Assembly: GCA_012513625.1 (NCBI GenBank)
Contig: JAAZBW010000191.1
Span: 1 to 6,626, forward strand
Reading direction: 5' to 3'
Length of the DNA: 6,626 bases
Source of the DNA: Actinomycetales bacterium
GTDB taxonomy: Bacteria > Actinomycetota > Actinomycetes > Actinomycetales > Actinomycetaceae
Both the position numbers and the translations under genes were made by a program. Under the pieces are notes generated by a model, which saw nothing but the letters and a program-made list of their open reading frames with translations, was not told the origin of the DNA and did not search any database. The first letter of the stretch is position 1; each line of letters begins with the position of its first letter. Of this stretch, positions 6,158-6,626 are shown one piece after another.

Positions 6158-6349
6158 GCGGTCCCCTCTCCTGCTCGGCCCTGCTGGTTGCCTGCGGCCT
6201 GGCAAAGTCCCAGTGAGTGGTTCCTCAGCCTGCGGTGAATTGCCCTGCTCGTAGCAACACTAAGCTTAGGTCAGTTCACGGTTCCAGAGATGGGGCCGCG
6301 GAGGTTCCGGCGGCGGGTGCCGCCACATCAGGAGGACTGGAGAAACCCG
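6158..6349. promoter_or_regulatory. Divergent promoter region between the DUF881 operon and crgA
   Basis: This 192-bp region separates two divergent genes, so promoters for both must lie here or nearby. It has the least GC-rich stretch of the gap (about 6236-6280) and contains a perfect 10-bp palindrome, CTAAGCTTAG, at 6260-6269. Part of it, TAAGCT (6261-6266), fits the TANNNT -10 pattern for crgA, with a weak TTGCCC (6240-6245) 15 bases upstream. For crgA, GGAG at 6339-6342 lies 7 nt before the ATG and a further AGGAGG is at 6330-6335. I see no convincing -35/-10 pair for the minus-strand operon. The region's role is inferred mainly from gene orientation. Confidence 0.45.
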
Positions 6350-6625
6350 ATGCCCGAGTCACGCAAGCGCAAGAAGCCGGAGACCACCCACCGCGTAGGC
6401 TTCGTGCCTGGGGCCACCAAGGAGCCGAAGCCGAATCCCACCTGGTGGGTTCCCGTGATGTCCGGGCTCCTCCTCGTGGGCCTGCTGTGGGTGGTAATCA
6501 CCTACCTCACCAAGTTCACGTACCCTCTGCCGTTCCTGGCGCCACTCTTTGGCGGTAACGGCAATCTGATCTTCGGATTCGCGCTCTTGATCGTCGGCTT
6601 CATGATGACCCTGCGCTGGCGGTAG
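6350..6625 (+). CDS. crgA: Cell division protein CrgA
   Basis: A 91-aa two-helix membrane protein that acts at the division septum. In Streptomyces and Mycobacterium, CrgA homologues interact with FtsZ or with FtsI/PBPs and help control septation. The protein begins MPESRKRKKPE, the family's characteristic basic start, has a Pro/Lys-rich cytoplasmic segment to about residue 30, a first helix at about 31-53 (beginning PTWWVPVMSGLLL), an extracytoplasmic loop, a second helix at about 71-87, and the conserved ending LRWR. The ATG at 6350 is preferred over one at 6290 in the same frame: it gives the usual family length and N-terminus and has GGAG 7 nt upstream. It is transcribed divergently from the DUF881 operon, as in M. 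tuberculosis. The loop between the helices (KFTYPLPFLAPLFGGNG) is somewhat hydrophobic. The stop is at 6623-6625, one base before the window end, so downstream signals are not visible. Confidence 0.95.
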   Translation: MPESRKRKKPETTHRVGFVPGATKEPKPNPTWWVPVMSGLLLVGLLWVVITYLTKFTYPLPFLAPLFGGNGNLIFGFALLIVGFMMTLRWR

Positions 6626-6626
6626 C

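Noticed and set aside
6158..6205. TTG-initiated 16-residue extension of the DUF881 protein
   Set aside because: The GTG at 6157 has a much better ribosome-binding site and gives a more usual N-terminus just before the membrane helix.
6260..6275. Iron-regulator (DtxR/IdeR-like) box, because of TTAGGT next to the palindrome
   Set aside because: Only a half-site resembles the consensus; the symmetric other half of the 19-bp operator is absent.
6290..6349. Upstream ATG giving a 111-aa CrgA
   Set aside because: It adds an Arg-rich stretch not found in the family; MPESRKRKKP at 6350 is the normal start and has its own Shine-Dalgarno.

Overview
The window is high-GC actinobacterial chromosome, probably from a Micrococcales-like lineage. 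This rests on strong G/C bias at third codon positions and on the gene set: it is the cell-division and peptidoglycan-control neighbourhood found near oriC in Actinomycetota, with pbpA, pknB, trpG, a DUF881 gene and crgA in the same relative order and orientation as in Mycobacterium. I see no mobile elements, RNA genes or CRISPR arrays. Seven genes are supported, including one of 53 codons.

Layout. The 3' part of pbpA (class B penicillin-binding protein) enters from the left edge on the + strand. After a 235-bp gap comes pknB (+), a full-length receptor-type Ser/Thr kinase. A short intergenic region (3645-3756) carries a 30-bp direct repeat and two small hairpins. It separates pknB from a convergent, tightly packed minus-strand cluster. 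Read 5' to 3', that cluster is a DUF881 membrane protein (from 6157), a class E sortase, a 53-aa membrane protein, and the glutamine amidotransferase TrpG/PabA (ending at 3757). Every junction overlaps or has a 1-nt gap, so it looks like one operon. A divergent 192-bp region (6158-6349) then leads to crgA (+), which ends one base before the window does.

How the genes relate. PbpA cross-links peptidoglycan. PknB probably senses cell-wall precursors through extracytoplasmic PASTA repeats and phosphorylates wall-synthesis and division proteins. CrgA is a septal membrane protein that recruits or tunes the PBP/FtsI machinery. The sortase anchors surface proteins. The window is therefore mostly about the envelope, with TrpG/PabA (tryptophan or folate precursor synthesis) as the metabolic exception at the end of the operon.

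Most notable points: (i) PknB has three PASTA repeats and then an Ig-like domain of DUF5011 type plus a proline-rich tail, where the mycobacterial protein has a fourth PASTA; (ii) pknA, which lies between pbpA and pknB in many actinobacteria, is missing, and the gap holds a short ORF overlapping the pbpA stop that may be a remnant; (iii) the 3' end of trpG is duplicated in tandem downstream of itself; (iv) the small membrane-protein gene is easily overlooked. I did not find a clearly new multi-gene system; the modified PknB ectodomain is the best lead.
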